NCBI GenBank assembly: GCA_016935315.1
Contig: JAFGRD010000125.1
Span: 1-51,185, forward strand
Direction of reading: 5' to 3'
DNA: 51,185 nt
Origin: Pirellulales bacterium
Lineage (GTDB): Bacteria; Planctomycetota; Planctomycetia; Pirellulales; Thermoguttaceae
The translations under genes and the position numbers were made by a program. Below the pieces are notes generated by a model. That model had not been told where the DNA came from and did no database searches. It was given only the letters and a program-made list of their open reading frames with translations. Of the stretch, positions 34,816 through 43,275 are shown piece by piece (position 1 is the stretch's first letter; each line of letters opens with the position of its first letter).

Positions 34816-37710
34816 ATGCGAAGCGCGACTTGCGGAGGGCGGCTCGGTCTGACCATCTTGACGCTGGCGACCTGGGCCGCGGCCACGGCGCTGGGCGACG
34901 ACGGGCCGGCGGCCGGACCTCCCGCCGGACTCTCGGCCGACCGCCTGCGGTGCGAATACCTGGCCGATCCGTCGGGCATCGACGCGACCGAGCCCCGCTT
35001 GAGCTGGCAGGTCCAAGCCTCGCGGCGCGACCAGAAGCAGACCGCCTATCGCGTGCTGGTCGCCAGCCGGAAAGACCTGCTGGCCGCAGACCGCGGCGAC
35101 CTCTGGGACAGCGGCAAGGTGGCCGGCGACGCCACGACGCAGGTGGTCTACGCGGGCCAGACGCTGACGTCGCGCCGGCGATGTTTCTGGAAGGTGAAGG
35201 TTTGGGACAAGCAAGGGCAACCCTCGGCGTGGAGCGACCCGGCGAGCTGGTCGATGGGCCTGTTGGGGCCGGACGACTGGCAAGCCCGGTTCATCAGCTT
35301 CCGCGACGAGACGCCGGTCCCTGCCGATCCCCAGACCCACTGCCTGCCGCCCGCCCGGCACTATCGCAAGCCCTTTGAAGCCTCCAAAACCGTCCGCCGC
35401 GCCACGATCTACGCCACCGCCCTGGGCATTTACGAGCTGCACCTGAACGGCCGACGGGTGGGCGACGCCCTGTTCGCCCCCGGGTGGTGCGATTACCGCA
35501 AACGCCTGTACTACAACACCTACGACGTGACCGGCCTGGTCCAACCGGGCGCCAACGCCTTGGGCGCGATCGTGGCCGACGGCTGGTACAGCGGTTACGT
35601 CGGTTTCGGGCTGCTGGTCGGCTTCGGGCCGAACAAGGTGGGCCGTTGCCTCTACGGCAAGACGCCGGCGCTGCTGGTGCAGCTCGAGCTCGAATACGAC
35701 GACGGCTCGCGCGAAATCGTCGGCAGCGACCCGACGTGGAAGGTCACCGGCGACGGGCCCCTGCGCCAGGCCGATTTTCTGATGGGCGAGTTCTACGATG
35801 CCCGCCGGGAAATGCCCGACTGGGCGCAGCCGGCCTTCGACGACGGCGGCTGGCAGTCCGCCATCGAGGCCGAGGACAACGGCAGCACCGAGGCCACGTT
35901 CCACGACGCGGCCGGCCCCCGCGAGGTCGAGCTGGGCTTCGTCCGCCCCGAAAGGCTGCAAGCCTACCCGGCCCAGCCGGTCCGGCCCATCGAAGAAATC
36001 AAGCCGGTGGAAATCACCTCGCCGGAAGAGGGTGTTTACATCTATAACCTCGGCCAGAACTTCGCCGGGTTCGTGCGGCTGAAGGTCCGCGGTCCGCGCG
36101 ACACGCAGGTCCGCCTCCGCTTCGGCGAGATGCTCCACCCCGACGGGCGCCTGATGACCGAGAACCTCCGCAAGGCCCGGGCACACGACTATTACGTCCT
36201 CCGTGGCGACCCGCAGGGCGAGACCTATGTGCCCCGGTTCACCTTCCACGGTTTTCAGTACGTCGAGGTGACCGGTTATCCGGGCAAGCCCGACTTGGAC
36301 GCGATCACCGGCGTCGTGGTCCACTCGGACACGCCGCTGGCCAGCTCCTTCGAGTGTTCCGACCCCATGGTCAACCGGCTATTTCGCAACATCGTCTGGA
36401 CCCAGCGGGCGAACTTCCTCGAGCTGCCCACCGACTGTCCACAACGCGACGAGCGGATGGGTTGGACCGGCGACGCCCAGATCTACATCCGGGCCGCCAC
36501 CTACAACGCGGACGTGGGGGCGTTTTACACCAAGTGGCTTCAGGATCTCGAGGAGTCGCAGCGTCCCAGCGGCGCTTTTCCGGGCTACGCGCCGTTTCCC
36601 ATGCAACACGGCGAGGAGTTCGGCACCGCTTGGATGGACGCCGGGGTGATCTGCCCCTACACGATCTACCAGGTTTACGGCGACACGCGGGTGATTCGCC
36701 GGCACTACGCCTCGATGAAACGATTCATGGATTTCCGCCGCCGGGCGGCCGACGGGTTCCTCGGCGTCGAGCACGGCAACGCCTGGGGCGACTGGCTGGC
36801 GGTGAATGAACATACCCCGCTGGACTACATCGACACGATCTACTTCGGCTACTCGGCCAAGCTGATGGCGGAGATGGCCGCGGCCATCGACGAGGAGAGC
36901 GACGCGGCCGAGTACCGGCGGTTGTTCGAGAACATCCAAAAGGCCTTTGCCGAGAAGTACGTGAAGTCGGACGGCACGCTGACCGTCGACACCCAAACGG
37001 CCTATGCCTTGGCGCTGTTCGCCGAACTGATGCCTGAGAACCTGCGGGTGGCCGCCGGGGCCCACCTGGCCGCGAAGATCCGCGACAACGACCATCGCAT
37101 GGCGACCGGCTTTCTGGGCACGCGGCCGCTGTTGCCGGTGCTCTCGTCGGTAGGCCAACACGACCTGGCCGCGCGGCTGCTGCAAAGCCGCGAGTATCCG
37201 TCCTGGGGCTACGAAATCGTCAACGGGGCCACGACGATCTGGGAGCGGTGGAACAGTTACACCAAGGACAAGGGCTTCGGCGACGCGGCGATGAATTCCT
37301 TCGCCCACTACTCGTTCGGGGCCGTCTGCGAATGGATGTTTCAGACCCTGGCGGGCATCGACACCGACGGAATCGGCTTCCGGCGGATCGTCATCCGCCC
37401 CACGCCCCCCTCCCCCGAGAGCAACCCGGATCACCGACCCATCGACTGGGTGAAAGCCAGCTACGACTCGCTCCACGGCCGCATCCGCAGCGCGTGGAAG
37501 CAGACTGCGGGGCGCTTCGAGCTGACGGTGGTTGTCCCGGCCAACGTGACGGCGACCGTCTACCTGCCCGCACGCGACGCGGCGAGTGTGACCGAAAGTG
37601 GCCGGAGTCTCGACCAGGCCGAGGGGGTCCGACTGCTGCGCATGGACGGCGACCGGGCGGTGCTGGCGGTGGGTTCGGGCACGTATCGGTTCGCCGCCGC
37701 AACGCGATGA
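34816..37710 (+). CDS. Exported alpha-L-rhamnosidase, GH78
   Basis: A 964-residue enzyme expected to release terminal alpha-L-rhamnose from polysaccharides or glycosides outside the cytoplasm. The signal peptide has its core at about residues 9-24. An Ig-like domain (about 35-140, FWKVKVWDKQG), the Bac_rhamnosid N-terminal sandwich (about 180-340, LGIYELHLNGRRVGD and GWYSGYVGF), a second sandwich, the (alpha/alpha)6 catalytic barrel and a C-terminal sandwich follow the usual GH78 order. The catalytic region DCPQRDERMGWTGD spans 540-553, with Glu546 the expected acid. TIWERW with Glu810 matches the second essential Glu. Length is normal. It is followed by a GH99-like gene in the same direction. 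Confidence 0.95.
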   Translation: MRSATCGGRLGLTILTLATWAAATALGDDGPAAGPPAGLSADRLRCEYLADPSGIDATEPRLSWQVQASRRDQKQTAYRVLVASRKDLLAADRGDLWDSGKVAGDATTQVVYAGQTLTSRRRCFWKVKVWDKQGQPSAWSDPASWSMGLLGPDDWQARFISFRDETPVPADPQTHCLPPARHYRKPFEASKTVRRATIYATALGIYELHLNGRRVGDALFAPGWCDYRKRLYYNTYDVTGLVQPGANALGAIVADGWYSGYVGFGLLVGFGPNKVGRCLYGKTPALLVQLELEYDDGSREIVGSDPTWKVTGDGPLRQADFLMGEFYDARREMPDWAQPAFDDGGWQSAIEAEDNGSTEATFHDAAGPREVELGFVRPERLQAYPAQPVRPIEEIKPVEITSPEEGVYIYNLGQNFAGFVRLKVRGPRDTQVRLRFGEMLHPDGRLMTENLRKARAHDYYVLRGDPQGETYVPRFTFHGFQYVEVTGYPGKPDLDAITGVVVHSDTPLASSFECSDPMVNRLFRNIVWTQRANFLELPTDCPQRDERMGWTGDAQIYIRAATYNADVGAFYTKWLQDLEESQRPSGAFPGYAPFPMQHGEEFGTAWMDAGVICPYTIYQVYGDTRVIRRHYASMKRFMDFRRRAADGFLGVEHGNAWGDWLAVNEHTPLDYIDTIYFGYSAKLMAEMAAAIDEESDAAEYRRLFENIQKAFAEKYVKSDGTLTVDTQTAYALALFAELMPENLRVAAGAHLAAKIRDNDHRMATGFLGTRPLLPVLSSVGQHDLAARLLQSREYPSWGYEIVNGATTIWERWNSYTKDKGFGDAAMNSFAHYSFGAVCEWMFQTLAGIDTDGIGFRRIVIRPTPPSPESNPDHRPIDWVKASYDSLHGRIRSAWKQTAGRFELTVVVPANVTATVYLPARDAASVTESGRSLDQAEGVRLLRMDGDRAVLAVGSGTYRFAAATR

Positions 37711-37748
37711 CCGCCGGTGCGAGGTGATGATGGCCACCGCAACGTGAC

Positions 37749-37808
37749 GCCGGAAGAATCGGGCTCCCGTTGGTCGCCCTCGCGCATTGACCGTGCAAGC
37801 GTCCATAA
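37749..37808 (+). repeat. Dispersed 60-bp intergenic repeat, copy B
   Basis: Matches the reverse complement of 3534-3593 at 55 of 60 positions, with the first 32 identical. It lies in the 141-base gap between the GH78 and GH99-like genes. It lacks the extra inverted half that makes copy A a hairpin. Confidence 0.85.
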
Positions 37809-37851
37809 GAACGGCTCAGGCCGTGTGACCGACCTGCCATAGGAGAAGCCC

Positions 37852-39648
37852 ATGCGATGCTGCCTTGGTTCCCACTTTCTGCGGTTGGTCGTCGTCGGCT
37901 GTCTGTCGGCGGCGTGGACGGACCCGGCGATCGCGCCGGCCCGCGGCGACGAGTCGCCCGAGAAGCAACCGCCGCGCGATCTGTACAGCGACACGTGGGT
38001 GGCCACGGACGGACTCGGCCGCCGCCTGCCCGACCACCAGGCATGCGGCCCACCCCGCCAGGGCAAGCACGTCGGCATCTTCTACTTCCTCTGGCTCGGC
38101 CAGCACGGCACGGGTGGGCCCTACGACATCACGAAGATCACCGACGGAAGCCCCGACCAGCCGGCGTGGGGCCCGCCGGGCGCCTTCCACCACTGGGGCG
38201 AGCCACAGTGGGGTTATTACCTCTCTACCGATGCGTTTGTCATCCGCAAGCACGCCCACGCGCTGGCCGACGCGGGCGTCGACGTGCTTTTCTTCGACGT
38301 CACCAACGGCCCGACCTACGAGGCCGCCTATCTGGCCGTCTGCCGCGTGTTTCGCACCATCCGCGAAGAGGGCCACCGCACGCCGCAGATCGCGTTTCTG
38401 ACCAATTCACACAGCGACCAGGTCGTCCGGCGGCTGTACGAGGGCTTCTACACGAAGGGGCTTTACCGGGAGCTGTGGTTTGTCTGGCAGGGTAAGCCGC
38501 TGATGCTGGCCAAGACGGACGGCCTCTCCCGGGAGATCCGCGACTTCTTCACGTTTCGGCAGTCCTGGGCGTGGAGCGGCACGGCCTGGTTCGGCGACGG
38601 TCGCGACAAGTGGCCCTGGCTCGATCACTATCCGCAGCAACCCGGCTGGCACGAGCCGGGCAAACCGGAGCAGATGCCCGTGGCGGTGGCCCAGCACCCG
38701 ATCACGAACATCGGCCGCAGCTTCCATGCCGGCCACCAACCGCCCCCGTCCGAATGCCGCACGGACGAGGGCCTCTGCTTCGCCGAACAATGGGAACGGG
38801 CCCTTCAGGTCGACCCGCAGATGATCTTCATCACCGGCTGGAACGAATGGGTGGCCCAGCGCTTCGTGGCCGATCGGGCGATGCAGTTCCTCGGCCAGCC
38901 GATCCCCCAAGGGGAAACCTATTTTGTCGACCAATACAACCGGGAGTTCAGCCGGGACATCGAGCCGATGCGGGGCGGGCACGGCGACAACTACTACTAT
39001 CAGATGGCGGCCAACATCCGGCGCTATAAGGGCGTTCGCCCCCTGCCCAAGCCGGGTCCGCCGCAGGAGGTCACCATCGACGGCGACTTCGCCGAGTGGC
39101 GGTCCGTGGAGCCCGAGTTCCGCGATACGGCCTTCGACACGGTGCCTCGCGACCAGCCAGGCTGGGGCAGCGCGGGCCGCTACGTCGATCGCACGGGGCG
39201 GAACGATTTCGTGACGCTGAAGGTGGCCGACGACCCGCGGCACGTCGCCTTCTACGCGGAAACCCGAGGGCCGATCAGCCCGCACACCGATCCCCGCTGG
39301 ATGCTGCTGTTTCTCGACGCTGACTGCGATCCCCAAACCGGCTGGCAGGGCTACGACTACGTCGTCAACCACCAGGTGGCCGGCCCGAGGCAATCGACGC
39401 TGCAACGGATCGCCCGCGACGGCCGCGCGACGCCGGTTGCCGAGATCCCGCTGGCCGTGGCGGGCAACCGGCTCGAGCTGAAACTGCCGCGCGAGCTTCT
39501 GGGAGCCGAGGGCGGGCTGAAGTTCGATTTCCACTGGGCCGACAACCCCCAGCGGGATTTCGACCTTGCCGAGTTCACTCTGCACGGCGACAGCGCGCCG
39601 AACGGTCGCTTCAACTATCGATATCACCGGCGGCTTCCCTCGCCGTGA
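37852..39648 (+). CDS. Exported GH99-like barrel protein with C-terminal CBM9-like domain
   Basis: A 598-residue protein with an AGGAG site seven bases before ATG. The signal peptide covers about residues 1-30. The barrel region (about 60-395) begins with VGIFYFLWLGQHG, includes ADAGVDVLFFDVTN, and carries FITGWNEW near residue 326. In GH99/WbsX-like glycosidases the Glu of a similar WNEW motif is catalytic. About 405-595 resembles a CBM9/DOMON sugar-binding sandwich (EVTIDGDFAEW, then a long beta region). It is likely a secreted enzyme acting on mannose- or rhamnose-containing glycans, downstream of GH78. The substrate is inferred, not seen. Confidence 0.8.
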   Translation: MRCCLGSHFLRLVVVGCLSAAWTDPAIAPARGDESPEKQPPRDLYSDTWVATDGLGRRLPDHQACGPPRQGKHVGIFYFLWLGQHGTGGPYDITKITDGSPDQPAWGPPGAFHHWGEPQWGYYLSTDAFVIRKHAHALADAGVDVLFFDVTNGPTYEAAYLAVCRVFRTIREEGHRTPQIAFLTNSHSDQVVRRLYEGFYTKGLYRELWFVWQGKPLMLAKTDGLSREIRDFFTFRQSWAWSGTAWFGDGRDKWPWLDHYPQQPGWHEPGKPEQMPVAVAQHPITNIGRSFHAGHQPPPSECRTDEGLCFAEQWERALQVDPQMIFITGWNEWVAQRFVADRAMQFLGQPIPQGETYFVDQYNREFSRDIEPMRGGHGDNYYYQMAANIRRYKGVRPLPKPGPPQEVTIDGDFAEWRSVEPEFRDTAFDTVPRDQPGWGSAGRYVDRTGRNDFVTLKVADDPRHVAFYAETRGPISPHTDPRWMLLFLDADCDPQTGWQGYDYVVNHQVAGPRQSTLQRIARDGRATPVAEIPLAVAGNRLELKLPRELLGAEGGLKFDFHWADNPQRDFDLAEFTLHGDSAPNGRFNYRYHRRLPSP

Positions 39649-39714
39649 GCGCAGGCCGCCGCTCCTGGACGCGCTCGGTGGGCTGTGGTAAGCTGCCGGC
39701 GGGAGTCAATTCGT

Positions 39715-40434
39715 ATGGAAGCGTTGATCTCACTGGTCATTCCGGCCTACGACGAGGCCCGGCGTTTACCCCCGTTTCTCAAGAGCGTGCGGGAGCATTT
39801 CGATCGGCGCTATCCGGGCGCATACGAAGTGTGCGTCGTCGACGACGGCAGCCGGGACGGCCTGGCGGAGATTCTCGACGATTTGGCGACGGATTGGCCC
39901 GAGCTGGTCGTGATGCACCATGCGGAGAATCGCGGCAAGGGGGCGGCCGTGCGGACCGGGATGTTGGCGGCCCGGGGCGAGTTGCTGCTGTTTGCCGACG
40001 CCGACGGGGCCACGCCGATCGACCAGGAGGCCAAGCTGGCCGAGGCCGTCACGAACGGGGCCGACGTGGCGGTGGGCTCGCGATTGATCGCCAACGCGGA
40101 AGTCCATCGGCGCCGAAGCTGGTCGCGAGGCCTGATCGGCCGCCGATTCGCCGGCCTCGCCCGGTGGTGGCTGGGCATCCCGGTCCTCGACACCCAGTGC
40201 GGCTTCAAGATGTTTCGCCGCGAGCCGGGCCGCAAACTGTTCTCGCTGGCCGAGGAGTCCGGCTATCTGTTCGATCTGGAGCTGCTCATGCTGGCCGGAC
40301 GCTTCGGCTACCGCGTTGCGGAAGTGCCGGTCAACTGGACCGACGTGCCCGGCGGCCACTTGAGTCCGACCCGCGAGCTGCACAAGGTCTTGTTGGGGCT
40401 GTGGCGGCTGCGGCGGAAGTTGGGCCGGCGGTGA
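39715..40434 (+). CDS. Family 2 glycosyltransferase, dolichyl-phosphate glucosyltransferase-like
   Basis: A 239-residue cytoplasmic-side enzyme. ATG 39715 is chosen (GGGAG about nine bases upstream). The GT-A landmarks are SLVIPAYDEARRL at the N-terminus, VVDDGSRDG, NRGKGAAVRTGM, the metal/nucleotide motif ADADGATP, and DTQCGFKMFRR. This series is typical of the ALG5/DPM1-like subgroup that moves a hexose from a nucleotide sugar to a polyprenyl phosphate. There is no C-terminal membrane helix. The convergent neighbour (stop codons seven bases apart) is a polyprenyl-sugar-type membrane glycosyltransferase, so the two may act as donor maker and user. Confidence 0.88.
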   Translation: MEALISLVIPAYDEARRLPPFLKSVREHFDRRYPGAYEVCVVDDGSRDGLAEILDDLATDWPELVVMHHAENRGKGAAVRTGMLAARGELLLFADADGATPIDQEAKLAEAVTNGADVAVGSRLIANAEVHRRRSWSRGLIGRRFAGLARWWLGIPVLDTQCGFKMFRREPGRKLFSLAEESGYLFDLELLMLAGRFGYRVAEVPVNWTDVPGGHLSPTRELHKVLLGLWRLRRKLGRR

Positions 40435-40441
40435 GGGGTTC

Positions 40442-42148
40442 TTATGGCCCGGCCGGGGCGTTCAGCTCCCGCCCGGCGGAGAACGCATCCCACAGACTCA
40501 GCCGCGTGTACATCCGCAACGGCACGCCCGGCCGCAACTGCCAGTCTTCGTCCTGGCCTTCCGGCGGCACCGGCACGTACAAGTACCGCTGGCCCGGCGG
40601 CTGGCGCACCAATACGTAGTCGGTTAGTTGCGCTTCCAGACAGGGCGGCGAGATGATCAGCGGCGCGGAAGGGCCCTCGGGCATCTGGCTGTACCAGCCG
40701 ACACGGGTGAAGTGGCGCAGGTACCACGGCAGCGGCCAATGGTCGGCGTCGGGCGAGATCACTTGAACGTGCATCGCGCAGCCGTCGGGATGGGCCGTGG
40801 CGATCTGCTCGGCCCGTCGCACCAGGTCCAGCACGTCGCTGGTCGTATGGGCGTAGACGTAGGGGTTGTATGGATCTTCGTAAGCCACGAAGCTTGCCCG
40901 ATAGGCCTGTCGGCCGAGATGCCCCGCGGCGGCCAGCAGCAGCACGACGGCCGCCGCCTTCAGCGCCCCGTGCGGCATCAGGCGAACCAGCACCGCGGCA
41001 CCGATACCGCCCAGCAGGATCATCCCATGTAAAAAGCCCAGGGCGCACCAGGGGGTTTTATAGGGCATGGCCGAGTAAATCAGCGTCATCAGCACGGTGT
41101 AGACGCCGAGGAACCGTGCCAGTGGGACCTGCGACGGCTTGAGCCCCTTGCCCAGGGCCGTGGCCGCCAGCCCCACCAGGGCCAGCACGCCGATCGTCAG
41201 CTCCGTCCAGAGCGGCCCCTCGCCCCGCTGAAACCAGAAGAGGTGTTCCAGGTAGTAGTTCCACGGATAGACGTGCCGGCCCACGCTCCCCTCGCCCGAC
41301 GAACGCCCCAGATAGACGAAGTAGGTGGTAACCGAATCGACGATGCCGCCGGGGTTGCGCAACAGCGACGAGAACAACAGCATCGAGACGCCCGCCGCGA
41401 CAATCGCGACGATCAGGGCTGCCGGCAGCAGGCGCTTGGAGCCCAGCCGCCAGAGCCGCGTGGCGGTCAGCGGGGCGGCCACGACCATGGCGAACAGGGC
41501 GATCACGCAGGTTTCTTTGCTGGTGTGCATCATGCCGATGCAGACTCCGAGCACGACCAGCCAGAAGCCCGTCGAGAGCCGATTGGGTCCGCTCCCCCCG
41601 GTGGTTGAAACGCCGTCTTCGTCGCCCGAGGGCCGCAGCAGACGCCAGAAAGCCACGATCGCGCCGAAGGTGAAACAAACCAGGAGCATTTCGTGGATGT
41701 AGTAGCGGCTGAAGAAGACCATCGCCGGCGAGACGGCCGTCAGCAACGCGGCCCAGAACACGGCCGCGTGGCCCAACTCGTCGCGCAGCAGCCAGAGCGG
41801 CCCGATCAACGCAATGCCGAAGATGGCCGGCAACAGCCGCAGGTGCGTCTCGCTGATTTCCGTGAGTTGCCGCTTGTCGGCCAGGTAGGCGATCGGCAGG
41901 GTGAGATAGTTGAGGCTCGGGCCGTGATACTCCCGCGGGTTGTAGACGTAATCGTCCTCCTGGAGCAGCCGGCCGAACTTGATCGCGTGTACGGCTTCGT
42001 CGCAGTGCATCGGCCGGTTGCCCAGGTCGGCCAACCGCAGCCCGGCCGCCCCGGCGAGGACACAGAGAAACAGCGCGAAAAGAAAAGGCGCCGGGAGCCG
42101 ATCTTCCGCCGGTTCCTGGCGCCCTGTTCGCATGGCGACACGCCTCAT
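40442..42148 (-). CDS. Agl23/TIGR03663-type polytopic membrane glycosyltransferase-like protein
   Basis: A 568-residue protein with about 11-12 hydrophobic helices. The start ATG 42148 overlaps the previous stop as ATGA. The first external loop has HCDEAVHAIKFGRLL, with the acidic DE pair seen in GT39/PMT-type enzymes using polyprenyl-phosphate sugars. HGPSLNY, FFSRYYIHEM and MPYKTPWC are characteristic of the TIGR03663 family, named for a link with the archaeal Agl23 flippase-associated protein. The C-terminal soluble tail (about 440-568) faces outside. A role in adding sugars to exported glycans or proteins is inferred. It is translationally coupled to a discoidin lipoprotein. Confidence 0.85.
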   Translation of the reverse strand: MRRVAMRTGRQEPAEDRLPAPFLFALFLCVLAGAAGLRLADLGNRPMHCDEAVHAIKFGRLLQEDDYVYNPREYHGPSLNYLTLPIAYLADKRQLTEISETHLRLLPAIFGIALIGPLWLLRDELGHAAVFWAALLTAVSPAMVFFSRYYIHEMLLVCFTFGAIVAFWRLLRPSGDEDGVSTTGGSGPNRLSTGFWLVVLGVCIGMMHTSKETCVIALFAMVVAAPLTATRLWRLGSKRLLPAALIVAIVAAGVSMLLFSSLLRNPGGIVDSVTTYFVYLGRSSGEGSVGRHVYPWNYYLEHLFWFQRGEGPLWTELTIGVLALVGLAATALGKGLKPSQVPLARFLGVYTVLMTLIYSAMPYKTPWCALGFLHGMILLGGIGAAVLVRLMPHGALKAAAVVLLLAAAGHLGRQAYRASFVAYEDPYNPYVYAHTTSDVLDLVRRAEQIATAHPDGCAMHVQVISPDADHWPLPWYLRHFTRVGWYSQMPEGPSAPLIISPPCLEAQLTDYVLVRQPPGQRYLYVPVPPEGQDEDWQLRPGVPLRMYTRLSLWDAFSAGRELNAPAGP

Positions 42149-43191
42149 TCGATCGGCCTGCCGAAGACCTCCACTTCCGTGTAGTGGTTCTTCTCGTCGA
42201 TGTTGCTGCCCCGGCTGTAGAAGCGGACGTAGCGGCCCTCGCTGCCGCGACAATCGATCAGTCGGCCTTCGGCTGTCTCGACGTAGCCCATGTCCGTGCC
42301 GATCGCCAACCCCGACGTGTTGTCGTAGTCGTTGTTGTACACGGTCTGGGCGTCGAGGCAATCGGGGTCGTCGCTGATCTGGACCACCACGTCACGATAG
42401 ACCCGGGCTTCGGCGTGGTTGTGCCAGAGCACCACCGCGTAGATGGTCGCCTTCTGGCCCAGGTCGACCTGGATCCATTCGGTGCCGGGCCGCAACTCGA
42501 GGTAGCCGAAGTCCGACGCCTCCTTGTCGCCATCGGCCACGTAGTCCAGCTCGCCGCTGACCGGGGCCGGGTCGCTGCTGGAGACCGGCTTGCCGCGCGA
42601 CAGGTTGACGGTGCCCGCCGGGGCCAGAAACGCAGGCCGGGGCGCTCCCCGCGGCTTCTCGACGTTCGGTTCGTCCAGAGGAACGGGAGTGCCGCGAAAC
42701 GCGGGGGCCGGCAATTCGAGCGGAATGGGCGCCAGATTGCCCAGAACGGCCGGCGGGGCTGCCGCCGTTTCATCCGGCTGGTCCGGCTCCTTCGGCTCGT
42801 CCTGGCCCACGTTGGCGGGGGCCATATCGGTCGAAGGCTCTTCCGGCGTTTCCGCCGGCTGCTCGGGCTGCGGGGGTTGCTCGGGCATTTCCGCCGGTTG
42901 TTCGAGTACCTCCGGCGTCTCTGCCGGCTGCTCGGGTTCTTCCGGCATCTCCGCCGGTTGCTCGGGCTCTTCCGGCATCTCCGCCGGCTGCTCGGGCTCT
43001 TCAGGCGTCTCCGCGGGCATCGGCGCCTCCGGCTCGAGGCCGGGCTCGGCGTCGGTTTCCGGGGTCACCGCAGGTTGGGCCGCGGTGATTCCCGGCGGCG
43101 CGGGAGGCTCGGCCTCGCGACAGCCGACCAGCGGCAGCAGCAACAACGTCATGCTCAACCCGACAAGGCCCGCATGCTGAAAACGACTCAC
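42145..43191 (-). CDS. Lipoprotein with Pro/Glu repeats and discoidin (F5/8 type C-like) domain
   Basis: A 348-residue protein. The signal sequence ends in a good lipobox (Leu-Val-Gly-Cys24), so it should be lipid anchored. Residues about 45-135 are a stalk of repeated Pro-Glu units (EEPEQPAEMP and variants). The C-terminal part (about 195-345) is a galactose-binding-like sandwich: NLSRGKPVSSSD, YLELRPGTEWIQVDLGQ and RYVRFYSRG match discoidin domains, which bind glycans or other surfaces. Translation runs directly into the Agl23-type gene through ATGA, implying that the lipoprotein and membrane transferase are partners. I cannot name the ligand. Confidence 0.85.
   Translation of the reverse strand: MSRFQHAGLVGLSMTLLLLPLVGCREAEPPAPPGITAAQPAVTPETDAEPGLEPEAPMPAETPEEPEQPAEMPEEPEQPAEMPEEPEQPAETPEVLEQPAEMPEQPPQPEQPAETPEEPSTDMAPANVGQDEPKEPDQPDETAAAPPAVLGNLAPIPLELPAPAFRGTPVPLDEPNVEKPRGAPRPAFLAPAGTVNLSRGKPVSSSDPAPVSGELDYVADGDKEASDFGYLELRPGTEWIQVDLGQKATIYAVVLWHNHAEARVYRDVVVQISDDPDCLDAQTVYNNDYDNTSGLAIGTDMGYVETAEGRLIDCRGSEGRYVRFYSRGSNIDEKNHYTEVEVFGRPIE
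42838..43020. repeat. 30-bp-class tandem repeats encoding Pro/Glu stalk
   Basis: Imperfect direct repeats of about 30 bases (CTCTTCCGGCATCTCCGCCG and similar) code for the EPEQPAEMPE units of the lipoprotein stalk. All unit lengths keep the frame, so copy number may vary between strains. Confidence 0.75.
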
Positions 43192-43275
43192 GTCATATTC
43201 TCCTGGAAAATGCTTGGTTTGGGCTCGCCGCGGTGCGGGCGGCCAGCCGGATACTCGTCCATCGCTCCCGGCGCC

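Noticed and set aside
42838-43020. CRISPR-like array
   Set aside because: The repeats are in frame, encode a Pro/Glu stalk within a lipoprotein, and have no unique spacers.
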